From Acinetobacter boissieri (GTDB taxonomy: Bacteria; Pseudomonadota; Gammaproteobacteria; Pseudomonadales; Moraxellaceae): a DNA stretch of 64,000 bases. The notes under the pieces were generated by a model. The model saw only the letters and a list, made by a program, of their open reading frames with translations. It made no database searches and had not been told where the DNA came from. The stretch spans positions 1 to 64,000 of the forward strand of contig NZ_FMYL01000011.1 in the NCBI RefSeq assembly GCF_900096955.1, read 5' to 3'. A program made the position numbers and the translations under genes. How positions within the stretch are numbered: position 1 is the stretch's first letter; every line of letters starts with the position of its first letter. This document shows, piece by piece, positions 18,141 through 27,609 of the stretch.

Positions 18141-19685
18141 TTAGTAAGTTTGAGTCGCTTTGAAGTTCTCAATACCTGCTTTAATTTGAGCTTCGATGTC
18201 TTTGTCATATTTACCAGTAGCATCGATGTCTTTCATTAAATCAGCACGTTCTGAGCGGAAATATGCAATCAATGCTGTATCAAAATCTACAATCTTTTTC
18301 ACTTCAACATCAGACATATAGCCTTCGTTTGAAGCATAGATTGAGACTGCTTGGTCAGCAATTGAATATGGTGCATACTGCTTTTGCTTCATTAATTCAG
18401 TTACACGTTGACCGTGCTCTAACTGCTTACGTGTTGCTTCATCAAGATCAGAAGCAAACTGAGCAAATGCTGCAAGTTCACGGTACTGCGCTAATGCTGT
18501 ACGAATACCACCAGAAAGTTTCTTAATGATTTTCGTTTGTGCGGCACCACCAACACGTGATACAGAAATACCCGCATTTACTGCAGGACGAATACCCGCA
18601 TTAAATAATGATGTTTCTAGGAAGATCTGACCATCGGTAATTGAAATCACGTTTGTTGGTACAAATGCAGATACGTCACCTGCTTGTGTTTCAATAATTG
18701 GTAGTGCAGTCAATGAACCTGTTTGACCTTTCACTTCACCTTTAGTGAATTGCTCGACATAGTCTGCAGATACACGAGATGCACGCTCTAACAGACGCGA
18801 GTGAAGATAGAAAACATCACCAGGATACGCTTCACGACCTGGTGGACGACGTAATAGTAATGAGATTTGACGGTAAGCAACGGCTTGCTTAGACAAATCA
18901 TCATAAATAATTAACGCATCTTCACCGCGGTCACGGAAGTATTCACCCATTGTACAGCCAGCATACGGAGCAAGATACTGCATAGCAGCAGGATCAGCAG
19001 CGGCAGCAGCAACAACAGTTGTATATGCCATTGCACCCGTTTCTTCTAACTTACGTACAACGTTTGCGATTGTTGACTGTTTTTGACCAACAGCAACATA
19101 TACGCATTTAATACCAGATTCTTTTTGAGCAATAATGGCATCGATTGCCATTGCTGTCTTACCTGTTTGACGGTCACCAATAATCAACTCACGTTGACCA
19201 CGACCTACAGGAATCATTGTATCTACTGATTTATAGCCAGTTTGTACTGGCTCGTCTACGCTTTGACGCCAAATTACACCAGGTGCTACTTTTTCAACAG
19301 CATCTGTTAATTTTGCATCAATTGGGCCTTTCCCATCAATTGGGTTACCCAAAGCATCGACAACGCGGCCTAGAAGTTCAGGACCTACCGGAACTTCTAA
19401 TACACGACCTGTACAACGTGCCTTTTGACCTTCTTGAAGGCTAAGGTAGTTGCCTAAGACAACGGCACCCACTGAATCCTGTTCTAGGTTCAGTGCCATA
19501 CCAAATAAGCCGCCGTCAAATTCGATCATCTCACCGTACATTGCATCAGCAAGGCCGTGAATACGCACGATACCATCAGATACCATAACAATGGTACCTT
19601 CAGTTTTCGCAGTTGCGCTAGTGTCCAGATCGCTGATACGCTGTTTAATGAGCGCACTGATCTCGGATGGATTCAGTTGTTGCAT
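18141..19685 (-). CDS. atpA: ATP synthase alpha subunit
   Basis: This 514-residue non-catalytic nucleotide-binding subunit of F1 has the P-loop GDRQTGKTA near residue 170. The segments [20 protein letters not shown] and [20 protein letters not shown] are strongly conserved. I start at the ATG at 19685 ([10 protein letters not shown]). An in-frame TTG 15 bases earlier overlaps the GAGGA ribosome binding site that serves this ATG, so it is not the start. The protein is one residue longer than the E. coli subunit. Confidence 0.98.
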   Translation of the reverse strand: MQQLNPSEISALIKQRISDLDTSATAKTEGTIVMVSDGIVRIHGLADAMYGEMIEFDGGLFGMALNLEQDSVGAVVLGNYLSLQEGQKARCTGRVLEVPVGPELLGRVVDALGNPIDGKGPIDAKLTDAVEKVAPGVIWRQSVDEPVQTGYKSVDTMIPVGRGQRELIIGDRQTGKTAMAIDAIIAQKESGIKCVYVAVGQKQSTIANVVRKLEETGAMAYTTVVAAAAADPAAMQYLAPYAGCTMGEYFRDRGEDALIIYDDLSKQAVAYRQISLLLRRPPGREAYPGDVFYLHSRLLERASRVSADYVEQFTKGEVKGQTGSLTALPIIETQAGDVSAFVPTNVISITDGQIFLETSLFNAGIRPAVNAGISVSRVGGAAQTKIIKKLSGGIRTALAQYRELAAFAQFASDLDEATRKQLEHGQRVTELMKQKQYAPYSIADQAVSIYASNEGYMSDVEVKKIVDFDTALIAYFRSERADLMKDIDATGKYDKDIEAQIKAGIENFKATQTY

Positions 19686-19725
19686 TGCGCTATTCCTCAA
19701 TCTTTTATTAGTTCAGTCTTTTGCT

Positions 19726-20262
19726 TTAGGCAAGAAGACGAGTCCGCATTTTCTCAAGCTTACTCAACGCAGAGTCATCTATCACTTGATCGCCTGCACG
19801 AATCACAACACCTGCAATAAGTGCAGGATTAACGCTTACAGAGACTTTAACACCACTGTTAAAGCGTGTTTCTAACGCTTTAGTCAGTAACTGTTCTTGT
19901 ACTGCTGTTAACGGAAATGCTGATTCAATGGTGATATCAACAATTTTGTTAAGTCGTGATTTGAGCTCTTCATATTCACTTAATACTTGTGGAAGTAATG
20001 ACAAACGGTCATTTTCAGCCAAAAGTAAAATGAATTTTGATAGTGACTCTGATTGTGCTTCACCTAAAACGTGCGTAAAAAGCTTTAATTGCCCTTCCGG
20101 AGTAATCTCAGGACGGTTCAAATAAGCGGAAAATGCTTCGTCTTGCACCGCAGCACTGAGCATTTGTAATGCATTTGACCAATTGTCAGTTACACCTTGC
20201 TCAGCAGCATAAGAAAAAGCTGCTTTAGCGTACGGGCGTGCCAACGTCAAGAGTTCAGCCAT
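19726..20262 (-). CDS. atpH: ATP synthase delta subunit
   Basis: This 178-residue subunit joins F1 to the peripheral stalk b subunits. It begins [19 protein letters not shown], the conserved N-terminal helical domain that docks on alpha. It ends with the family signature [21 protein letters not shown]. The length is typical. It lies between atpF (12 bases away) and atpA. Confidence 0.97.
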   Translation of the reverse strand: MAELLTLARPYAKAAFSYAAEQGVTDNWSNALQMLSAAVQDEAFSAYLNRPEITPEGQLKLFTHVLGEAQSESLSKFILLLAENDRLSLLPQVLSEYEELKSRLNKIVDITIESAFPLTAVQEQLLTKALETRFNSGVKVSVSVNPALIAGVVIRAGDQVIDDSALSKLEKMRTRLLA

Positions 20263-20274
20263 ATCTCGCCTCTC

Positions 20275-20745
20275 TTAGAGTTTCGCAGCCAGCTGAGTCA
20301 GCATGGCATTGTGAGCTTCTGCATCAACATTTTGGTTAAGAATTTTTTCTGCACCATCTACTGCCAAAGCAGCAACTTGTTGACGTAATTCTTCGCGAGC
20401 AGCATTGATTTCTTGATCAGCAGTATCTTGAGCCTGTTGACGAATACGTTCACCTTCAGCTGTTGCCTGTGTACGTGCTTCTTCAACGAGTTGACTGGCA
20501 CGACGATTTGCCTGTTCAATCAATTGTGCTGCTTGAACTTTTGCCGCATCAAGTTCATTTTTCACTTGAGCTTGAGCATCAGCAAGATCTGCTTTTGCTT
20601 TTTCTGCAGCATTTAAGCCATCAGCGATTCGACGTTGACGTTCACTAATCGCATTGATTAGCGGTGGCCAAACAAACTTCATGCAAAATATGACGAAAAC
20701 TAAAAATGCAATTGCTTGACCAAATAATGTGTAGTTGATATTCAT
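20275..20745 (-). CDS. atpF: ATP synthase b subunit
   Basis: This 156-residue peripheral stalk protein has one N-terminal membrane helix ([20 protein letters not shown]) followed by a long charged, alanine- and glutamine-rich helix (about 35-140) that forms the dimeric coiled coil reaching up to F1. The length equals that of the E. coli b subunit. It is preceded by atpE and followed by atpH in the same operon. Confidence 0.97.
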   Translation of the reverse strand: MNINYTLFGQAIAFLVFVIFCMKFVWPPLINAISERQRRIADGLNAAEKAKADLADAQAQVKNELDAAKVQAAQLIEQANRRASQLVEEARTQATAEGERIRQQAQDTADQEINAAREELRQQVAALAVDGAEKILNQNVDAEAHNAMLTQLAAKL

Positions 20746-20782
20746 TGCAATTCCTCAATCACATAATTTTGGAATATACGAA

Positions 20783-21997
<1,215 letters not shown>

Positions 21998-22103
21998 TCA
22001 CACCTGGTCAATGTCAATTACGAAAAAGAGAAACGAATACTGCGTACTGCAAATGTATCTCGTGTCTCTCCAATAATATTCAATTTTATGTGCTTATACT
22101 TGT

Positions 22104-22508
22104 TTATCGTGTTCGTCTAGACACCAAAAAAGGTGCAACCCATGACATCATCTGAACAAGTATAAAACCACAAAACAATGCAACTGGTGACAACGGTTTA
22201 ACATTGTTTAAAATTAAAGCAAATCCAATCATAACAATCGCAAACTTACCCATCATTCCTTTATACATATTTAAAAGCACTTGCCTTGAGGCACGTGCTC
22301 CTGCAGTACGAAAAGACTGCCATGAAAAATAGCTACATGCGAGCCAACAAACCAATGCACCAAGTGCAATACTTTTTGCCGCTGTCCCATCTTTCAAAAG
22401 CCATGCAATAAAGGCTGAAACTGGAATCATTAATGCTTGTAAACAGACCTGAGCTTTGGCAAAGCGTAGATCAATCATGCGCTTTACTTGAGCCATTTTG
22501 GCTGACAC
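22104..22508 (-). CDS. atpI: ATP synthase accessory protein AtpI
   Basis: This 134-residue membrane protein with about four hydrophobic helices is encoded first in the atp operon. AtpI assists c-ring assembly or magnesium supply and is not needed for catalysis. Sequence conservation is low in this family, so the call rests largely on position, size and helix pattern. The start at 22508 gives MSAKMAQVKRM; an internal ATG four codons later is possible. A promoter lies at 22559-22587. Confidence 0.88.
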   Translation of the reverse strand: MSAKMAQVKRMIDLRFAKAQVCLQALMIPVSAFIAWLLKDGTAAKSIALGALVCWLACSYFSWQSFRTAGARASRQVLLNMYKGMMGKFAIVMIGFALILNNVKPLSPVALFCGFILVQMMSWVAPFLVSRRTR

Positions 22509-22558
22509 CTAACATGAATGTTCAAAAGTTTAACTCATGATCGTTTTTAGTCGCAGGC

Positions 22559-22587
22559 ATTATAGAGGCCCCCCCCTCAACATGCAA
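22559..22587 (-). promoter_or_regulatory. Probable promoter of the atp operon with a G8 run in its spacer
   Basis: On the minus strand a perfect -10 TATAAT (22559-22564) is separated by exactly 17 bases from a -35-like TTGCAT (22582-22587). The spacer contains eight consecutive G (complement of C 22569-22576). It is 51 bp upstream of the atpI start. The -35 matches the consensus only in TTG, so the element is moderately supported. Confidence 0.55.
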
Positions 22588-22664
22588 TCTTTTCCGACAG
22601 TTAGCGTCACCTTTTTGGTAAAAACAGTTTTTTTTTTAATTTAAGCTTAAGTTAAGCCTGTTTT

Positions 22665-23507
22665 TTAAGATTTGATGGATGTTTGTACGCATTGATGAAT
22701 TTTTTGCGCAAGATCTGTCCATGCTTTAATAAAATCATTTTCCCCTTTTAAACTTTCATCAACAGGTTGAAATTGGATGGGTTGCAACTTCTGATATTGA
22801 CTGCGGTTCGCCTGCCCTTCTGCAAGTAAACACATGCTTGGATAGGGTCTAGTGTCATTTAGGTATTTAATTTGCGAAACTGTCGGTGGTACATGCGGGT
22901 CACTGGTGAGTGTACCTGCAATTTTAATATTTAATGGCCGCTCAATATATTGGTACGCATCATGATAAGACCAATATTTAAGTGGTGCTTTATGTTGGCC
23001 AAATTGACGTGTAGCCAATAGGAATTTTTGCGAAAATGCACGAGCATTCGCCCAATATTGTGCTTTATATTCAGGGTGTTGCTTTGAGCGCGTTGCTGCA
23101 ATAAAAAATGCTATTCTGACTGCATTATTTGGCTCAAGCCATACGTGAGTATCAACTGACTGTGCAATATCATTCCCTTGAACATCTCTTAAAGGCAATG
23201 TATTTAGCACACCAGATGACAGTAAAGAAAATGCTTTAGAGTTATCGGCCAACAGTTTATTCAAAGGTGCTTCATGTGCTTTACCCAACCAAATAATAAG
23301 TTCTGCATCTTGTATACTTTTACGGTTCTCTGGTGTTAGTTGTATGTCATGCCCAGATTGGTTGCCTAATAATAATTCTGGTTGCTCAATACCTTTCGTG
23401 ACCTCTTGGGCAATCAAATACAGTGGGTGGATGGAAACGACTAGCCCTTTCGCCCATAGACTGTGACTGTAAAAAACCAACATCAATACTGCAACTAAAC
23501 GTGCCAT
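22665..23507 (-). CDS. znuA: Zinc ABC transporter periplasmic binding protein
   Basis: This 280-residue cluster 9 metal-binding protein has a signal peptide (MARLVAVLMLVFYSHSLWA). The metal-coordinating histidines are in SGHDIQLTPE, DTHVWLEPNNA and SYHDAYQYIE. The His/Asp-rich loop found in many ZnuA proteins between the first two sites is absent or very short, so zinc capture may differ. It is transcribed divergently from zur-znuCB across a region with two Zur boxes. It delivers zinc to ZnuB/ZnuC. The zinc role is strongly supported by context. Confidence 0.94.
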   Translation of the reverse strand: MARLVAVLMLVFYSHSLWAKGLVVSIHPLYLIAQEVTKGIEQPELLLGNQSGHDIQLTPENRKSIQDAELIIWLGKAHEAPLNKLLADNSKAFSLLSSGVLNTLPLRDVQGNDIAQSVDTHVWLEPNNAVRIAFFIAATRSKQHPEYKAQYWANARAFSQKFLLATRQFGQHKAPLKYWSYHDAYQYIERPLNIKIAGTLTSDPHVPPTVSQIKYLNDTRPYPSMCLLAEGQANRSQYQKLQPIQFQPVDESLKGENDFIKAWTDLAQKIHQCVQTSIKS

Positions 23508-23544
23508 GTGCTATCTCATTTCTGCCAAACATGCTCTCTTGATC

Positions 23545-23577
23545 GTTATAATATAACATTTTACGTTATACTGTAAC
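23545..23577. promoter_or_regulatory. Two Zur boxes between znuA and zur
   Basis: GTTATAATATAAC at 23545-23557 is a perfect 6-1-6 palindrome. GTTATACTGTAAC at 23565-23577 is the same pattern with one mismatch. Both fit the GTTATA-N-TATAAC core of gammaproteobacterial Zur sites and are spaced 20 bp centre to centre, about two helical turns. They lie in the divergent promoter region, so zinc-bound Zur would repress both transcription units. Confidence 0.8.
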
Positions 23578-23653
23578 ATATATCAGAAATATGCTAATAT
23601 AGGCTTGAAAATACACACTCAAAATATCTTATTTTTTAAGTCAGGTAAATTAT

Positions 23654-24148
23654 ATGGCATCATGTACTCATTCACATGATAATACAGTGCATGGCGTACA
23701 TGATCATGCAGATCTCAATACACGACTACTTGAAGCTGAAAGCCTATGTAGCAGTCATCATGCTCGCCTTACGCCTCTTAGAAAAGAAGTATTGTCTTTA
23801 ATTTTACAGGCCCAAGGCCCAATTGGCGCCTACGATATTCTCGCACAAATTAAAAACACCTCCGATAAACCAGCAGCCCCACCCACTGTTTATCGTAGTC
23901 TAGACTTTTTGCTCGATATGGGTCTCATTCATAGACTCAGTTCAATTAATGCGTTTATTCCATGTTGCCATCCTAGAGAAGGTCATCAAGCTGCGTTTTT
24001 AATTTGCTCAAACTGTAAAGCAGTCAAAGAAGCTTCCGCTGACTCTGCACTGAACCAACTCTATACGTTAGCAGATTCAGATCAATTTAAGATTCACCAT
24101 ACCACGATTGAAATTTCAGGAACATGTAACCAGTGCAACCAAGCTTAA
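23654..24148 (+). CDS. zur: Zinc uptake regulator Zur (Fur family)
   Basis: This 164-residue Fur-family repressor has a winged-helix DNA-binding half (about 35-100, with LTPLRKEVLSLI and PPTVYRSLDFLLDMGLIHR) and a metal-binding dimer domain with CSNC and CNQC, the two CxxC pairs of the structural zinc site. The N-terminus is unusually histidine-rich for its first 20 residues. Its end overlaps the znuC start by 16 bases, so the two are translationally coupled. It represses znuA and its own operon when zinc is plentiful. Confidence 0.95.
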   Translation: MASCTHSHDNTVHGVHDHADLNTRLLEAESLCSSHHARLTPLRKEVLSLILQAQGPIGAYDILAQIKNTSDKPAAPPTVYRSLDFLLDMGLIHRLSSINAFIPCCHPREGHQAAFLICSNCKAVKEASADSALNQLYTLADSDQFKIHHTTIEISGTCNQCNQA

Positions 24149-24909
24149 CCCCTGAACTGATTTCACTCGATAATATTCATGTTCAACTTGATGAACGTCG
24201 TATTTTGACAGGTATAGACTTCACACTACATAAAAATGAAATTGTGACTCTCATTGGCCCAAATGGTGCGGGGAAATCCACTTTAATTAAAGTATTACTT
24301 GGGATTGTAAAACCCAGCCAAGGTCGTATTCAAAAATCGAGTGGCTTAAAGCTGTCTTATGTGCCACAAAAATTTCACCCCTCGTTAAGTTTACCTCTAC
24401 GCGTCAAAGATTTACTCGACTTAGAACAATGTAGTAAAAAAATCAAACAGCAAATTATTGAAGAAACAGGTATTTACAAACTACTTGACGCTAAAGTGCA
24501 ACTGTTATCTGGTGGTGAACGCCAACGTGTACTCTTGGCAAGGGCATTGCTTAGACAACCTCAAGTGTTAGTTCTTGATGAACCCATGCAAGGGCTTGAT
24601 ATTCAGTCTGAAGCAGAGCTGTATGCATATGTTCGTACACTACCTGAACGCTACGGTTGTGCTGTGATTATGGTTTCACATGACTTACAGTGGGTTATGC
24701 AAGGTACGCACAGAGTGATTTGTTTAAATAAACATATTTGCTGTAGTGGCTCACCTGAAAATGTACAACAACATCCTGAATATTTGGCTATTTTTGGTAC
24801 ACAACGCACGTTTTATCAGCATCATCATGACCACTGTGCTCACGGCGATACGCCAACTACATGTCAGCATGAGTCTACTCCTCATATTCACCCTGAAGCG
24901 GACGTATAA
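24133..24909 (+). CDS. znuC: Zinc ABC transporter ATP-binding protein
   Basis: This 258-residue ABC ATPase powers zinc import. It shows Walker A (GPNGAGKS), signature (LSGGERQR), Walker B (VLVLDEPMQGLD) and the switch histidine in VSHDLQWVM. The C-terminal 35 residues are rich in His and Cys, as in other ZnuC proteins, and may bind zinc. It starts at a GTG at 24133 inside the 3' end of zur, and is followed by znuB after 6 bases. Confidence 0.96.
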   Translation: MQPSLTPELISLDNIHVQLDERRILTGIDFTLHKNEIVTLIGPNGAGKSTLIKVLLGIVKPSQGRIQKSSGLKLSYVPQKFHPSLSLPLRVKDLLDLEQCSKKIKQQIIEETGIYKLLDAKVQLLSGGERQRVLLARALLRQPQVLVLDEPMQGLDIQSEAELYAYVRTLPERYGCAVIMVSHDLQWVMQGTHRVICLNKHICCSGSPENVQQHPEYLAIFGTQRTFYQHHHDHCAHGDTPTTCQHESTPHIHPEADV

Positions 24910-24915
24910 ATCGTG

Positions 24916-25710
24916 ATGGAATGGTTACAATTACTACTCCCTGCATGGGTGATGGGCAGCTTACTTATCTTCTTAACAGCCCCATTGGGGTGTTTAATGC
25001 TGTGGCGTCGTATGTCTTTTTTTGCAGACACGATGGCACATGGTACTCTACTTGGAGTTGCAATTGCAGGACTACTCGCACTGCCTTTATGGCTAGGTGT
25101 GTCTTTTTTAGCATTATTACTGGTCGCCATTTTATGGTTTTTACACGACCGCCGTTTGCCTAATGACGCCCTCTTGGCTTTATGCTCTGCAACACTGCTA
25201 TGTAGTGGGCTTCTTTTAATTCAACAGCTCCCCCTATTAAGACCAGAACTACAAAGCTATTTATTTGGTGATTTACTCACCATTAACTGGTCTGATTTGC
25301 CATTATTTTCTGCTGTGATTGTCGTTGCTATCAGCATTTTATATATTTTTTGGAGACCTCAAGTTCAAATTGCCATAGATACAGATATTGCAATCAGTGA
25401 AGGTGTAAACGCAAAGTTACAACGTCTGGTCTTTATGTTGTTGTTAGCAATGTTTACTGTCTTAGCTCTACGTGCAGTAGGTTCATTGCTCATGGGTGCG
25501 CTGCTCGTTATTCCTGCATTAACTGCACGACTTTTGGCGCACTCACCTAAGCAAATGGTATTGTTTGCATTTATATTGGGTCAAGTCGCTTTATCTATTG
25601 GGCTATGGTCAAGTGCACTGCTCAATATTGCCACGGGCTTAAGTATTGTACTGACCATGGCAATATTGTTTTTTAGTATTTTCACACTGCAAAAGATCAT
25701 TAAACACTAA
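24916..25710 (+). CDS. znuB: Zinc ABC transporter permease
   Basis: This 264-residue inner membrane permease of the ABC-3 family has about eight hydrophobic helices. Conserved parts include PLGCLMLWRRMSFFADTMAHG near the N-terminus and the GSLLMGALLVIPALTARLL segment. It forms the zinc channel used by ZnuA and ZnuC. The ATG at 24916 is preferred; a GTG one codon earlier is in frame. It is the last gene of zur-znuCB. Confidence 0.95.
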   Translation: MEWLQLLLPAWVMGSLLIFLTAPLGCLMLWRRMSFFADTMAHGTLLGVAIAGLLALPLWLGVSFLALLLVAILWFLHDRRLPNDALLALCSATLLCSGLLLIQQLPLLRPELQSYLFGDLLTINWSDLPLFSAVIVVAISILYIFWRPQVQIAIDTDIAISEGVNAKLQRLVFMLLLAMFTVLALRAVGSLLMGALLVIPALTARLLAHSPKQMVLFAFILGQVALSIGLWSSALLNIATGLSIVLTMAILFFSIFTLQKIIKH

Positions 25711-25713
25711 AGA

Positions 25714-25956
25714 CTACAAGAATGGATTTTCAACCTCTTGCTTATCTTGAATCTTAACTTTTTCGGGTAAGTCTTTTGTTTCTTCTAAAGCAGTGACCAA
25801 ACTATTCACAAAGGATTGAAGTGCTTTTGCTGTTTTTAATCCATCTTGATCTTTACTGACTTGCAAGTTGCCATAAATATTGACCCGATCTTCGCCATTT
25901 TCCAAGGTTAAGTCATATATTGCAGATGACTCATCTGTTTCAAAGGGTTTAAACAT
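25714..25956 (-). CDS. Small acidic protein of unknown function
   Basis: This is an 80-residue protein with 16 acidic and 9 basic residues and no signal peptide or membrane segment. It starts at an ATG preceded by a good AGAGGAT ribosome binding site, which argues that it is real. I recognise no domain. It lies 37 bases downstream of the exported nuclease on the same strand and converges with znuB, almost touching it. A role as a cytoplasmic partner of the nuclease is conceivable but unsupported. Confidence 0.7.
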   Translation of the reverse strand: MFKPFETDESSAIYDLTLENGEDRVNIYGNLQVSKDQDGLKTAKALQSFVNSLVTALEETKDLPEKVKIQDKQEVENPFL

Positions 25957-25993
25957 GTTGTTATCCTCTATGTTATTGTGTGCGATGTATTGA

Positions 25994-27073
25994 TTATGAT
26001 TTAGCCATCATCTTCACAAAAAACTCAAGTAAATCCATCAATATTCTTTTTAAGAATAGAACTAAGCTACTGTGTGTGGCGTCTTTTGATACAACGTCAC
26101 CCTCTCCTGATGGACGATTAGGTGCAGTAAATTGTTTCTTCAATGCGGTTAATTCTTCAGGAGTTACTTCTTGTGCACAATTACTTTTTGTATCTGTAGA
26201 TAAATATGCAGGTGTTCGATTGGCTTTTACATCTGCAGTTGATTCTGGTAAATCGTAAACTTTTCTTTTCGTGGCTTCACTTAATGTTGGAAAAATATTT
26301 ATACCTGTAAGTGCTTCAATTTGGCAAACACTCACCACATTCACCTGCAAAGAATTATTATTTGGTGCGTAATATGCACCAATCACCCCTGTTTTTGGAT
26401 AATAGACTGCTTTAAACACGACAGATGGTACAAAAACACCATTACCGATGGTTTGAATTTTTTGTCCAGCAAAAATAGGCCCTGTTACCACATATACATC
26501 TTGCTTTTGTTTTGTGACCATTCCTCTGGTCGCTTCTTCAAGCATACGCCATATTTCTTGATTATTTTTAGGAGCTTGTGGCACCATATTGGCCAATGAA
26601 AAACTATCATATTGAGACAGTTCATCTGGCATATCACCATTAGGTGACATATGCCCTCGATCGTAACCCGAACCTTTATAATCTCTTAAAGTCGATCTAT
26701 ATATTGAACTGACCCGATCTTCTTCATGAAAGCTATCTTGGCGCTTAATCTTTTGACTCAAACGTTCAGGGGTTAAATATTCTGCACTCCAAAAAGGCGT
26801 TTTAGACACCCCAGAATACATCACATTAAAACCATGAAAACAAATCGGTGTTGTATTTTTCTTTAAGCTGTCTTTGACTAAATAAGGTGGTGCGTGGTTA
26901 TAAAACTGGCTGGTACACGATGTTTTCGACCAAAGACTATCTGTTGTACCTGCAATTGCAGTATGTGGCAGTAATACACCAAGTACTATACTCAAGTAAA
27001 TACCACTAGAAATTGTTGCTTTTTTACTCATAACATAGGTTTTAAAGCAATTTAAAGCAGTCTCAGACTTCAT
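25994..27073 (-). CDS. Exported DNA/RNA non-specific endonuclease (NUC family)
   Basis: The catalytic motif DRGH lies in GYDRGHMSPNGD, with the metal-binding asparagine downstream in NMVPQAPKNNQEIW; both are hallmarks of the NucA/Serratia nuclease family. A signal peptide precedes the domain (IYLSIVLGVLLPHTAIAG), so the enzyme acts in the periplasm or outside. A C-terminal extension of about 60 residues ends in a hydrophobic segment (SLVLFLKRILMDLLEFFVKM), which may anchor it. Starts at 27073 or 27031 are both possible; the second gives the cleaner signal peptide. An upstream in-frame TTG at 27088 is unlikely. Likely roles are nucleic acid scavenging or defence. Confidence 0.88.
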   Translation of the reverse strand: MKSETALNCFKTYVMSKKATISSGIYLSIVLGVLLPHTAIAGTTDSLWSKTSCTSQFYNHAPPYLVKDSLKKNTTPICFHGFNVMYSGVSKTPFWSAEYLTPERLSQKIKRQDSFHEEDRVSSIYRSTLRDYKGSGYDRGHMSPNGDMPDELSQYDSFSLANMVPQAPKNNQEIWRMLEEATRGMVTKQKQDVYVVTGPIFAGQKIQTIGNGVFVPSVVFKAVYYPKTGVIGAYYAPNNNSLQVNVVSVCQIEALTGINIFPTLSEATKRKVYDLPESTADVKANRTPAYLSTDTKSNCAQEVTPEELTALKKQFTAPNRPSGEGDVVSKDATHSSLVLFLKRILMDLLEFFVKMMAKS

Positions 27074-27302
27074 ATTTTTTTCAAACAAAATAATTTAAGA
27101 CGAGATTAACAATCTCACTTTATAAAGTATATTAGTGATGCGTTAATTGTTTATAGATTGGACAGTTTACGAGCATCACCTTTTATTTGCTTACAATAGT
27201 CTGTAAAGATACACGTACTTTTGTATAAAGCATCTTTTGAAGGGTGTAAAATAGAAGTCTAACTGTTGCTATATCATGATTTCAAAGCTCTGGAGTCGAA
27301 CA

Positions 27303-27560
27303 ATGCGTCATATTTTTTTCGCCACTGGCCTATTGGTCGGTTTCTCATCGCTTCATTCTGCATTTGCAGAACCTGCTGTACAGCCTGGACAAACACTAGA
27401 AAGTCTGTCAAAGGTTACAGTATCTACGACGGTTAATGATCAGCCAGGTTCTTTGGCTAAGTTGTTACAAAGTGGGGAGTATCAACTGATTTCGCCTGAT
27501 CCAATTAATACCAATGCACCATCTGCTAATACAGATAATGCAGCTGTACGCTCACAATAA
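27303..27560 (+). CDS. Small exported protein of unknown function
   Basis: This is an 85-residue protein starting at an ATG with a clear GGAG ribosome binding site 7 bases upstream. A signal peptide (MRHIFFATGLLVGFSSLHSA, cut near AFA) is followed by a short, Asn/Ala/Pro-rich mature part of about 63 residues with no cysteine and no motif I recognise. It is monocistronic, with a bidirectional terminator at 27575-27607. An in-frame ATG at 27276 would add nine residues but lacks a ribosome binding site. Confidence 0.75.
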   Translation: MRHIFFATGLLVGFSSLHSAFAEPAVQPGQTLESLSKVTVSTTVNDQPGSLAKLLQSGEYQLISPDPINTNAPSANTDNAAVRSQ

Positions 27561-27574
27561 AATGTGTAAGCGGT

Positions 27575-27607
27575 AAAAAAACCGAGCGCTGTGCGCTCGG
27601 TTTTTTT
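27575..27607. terminator. Bidirectional terminator between the small exported protein and kup
   Basis: The stem ACCGAGCGC (27581-27589) pairs with 27593-27601 around a 3-base loop. A and T tracts on the two sides serve both converging genes. Confidence 0.9.
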
Positions 27608-27609
27608 AT

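Noticed and set aside
19686..19700. Upstream TTG start for atpA
   Set aside because: It overlaps the GAGGA ribosome binding site that serves the ATG at 19685, and the extra residues are not found in the family.
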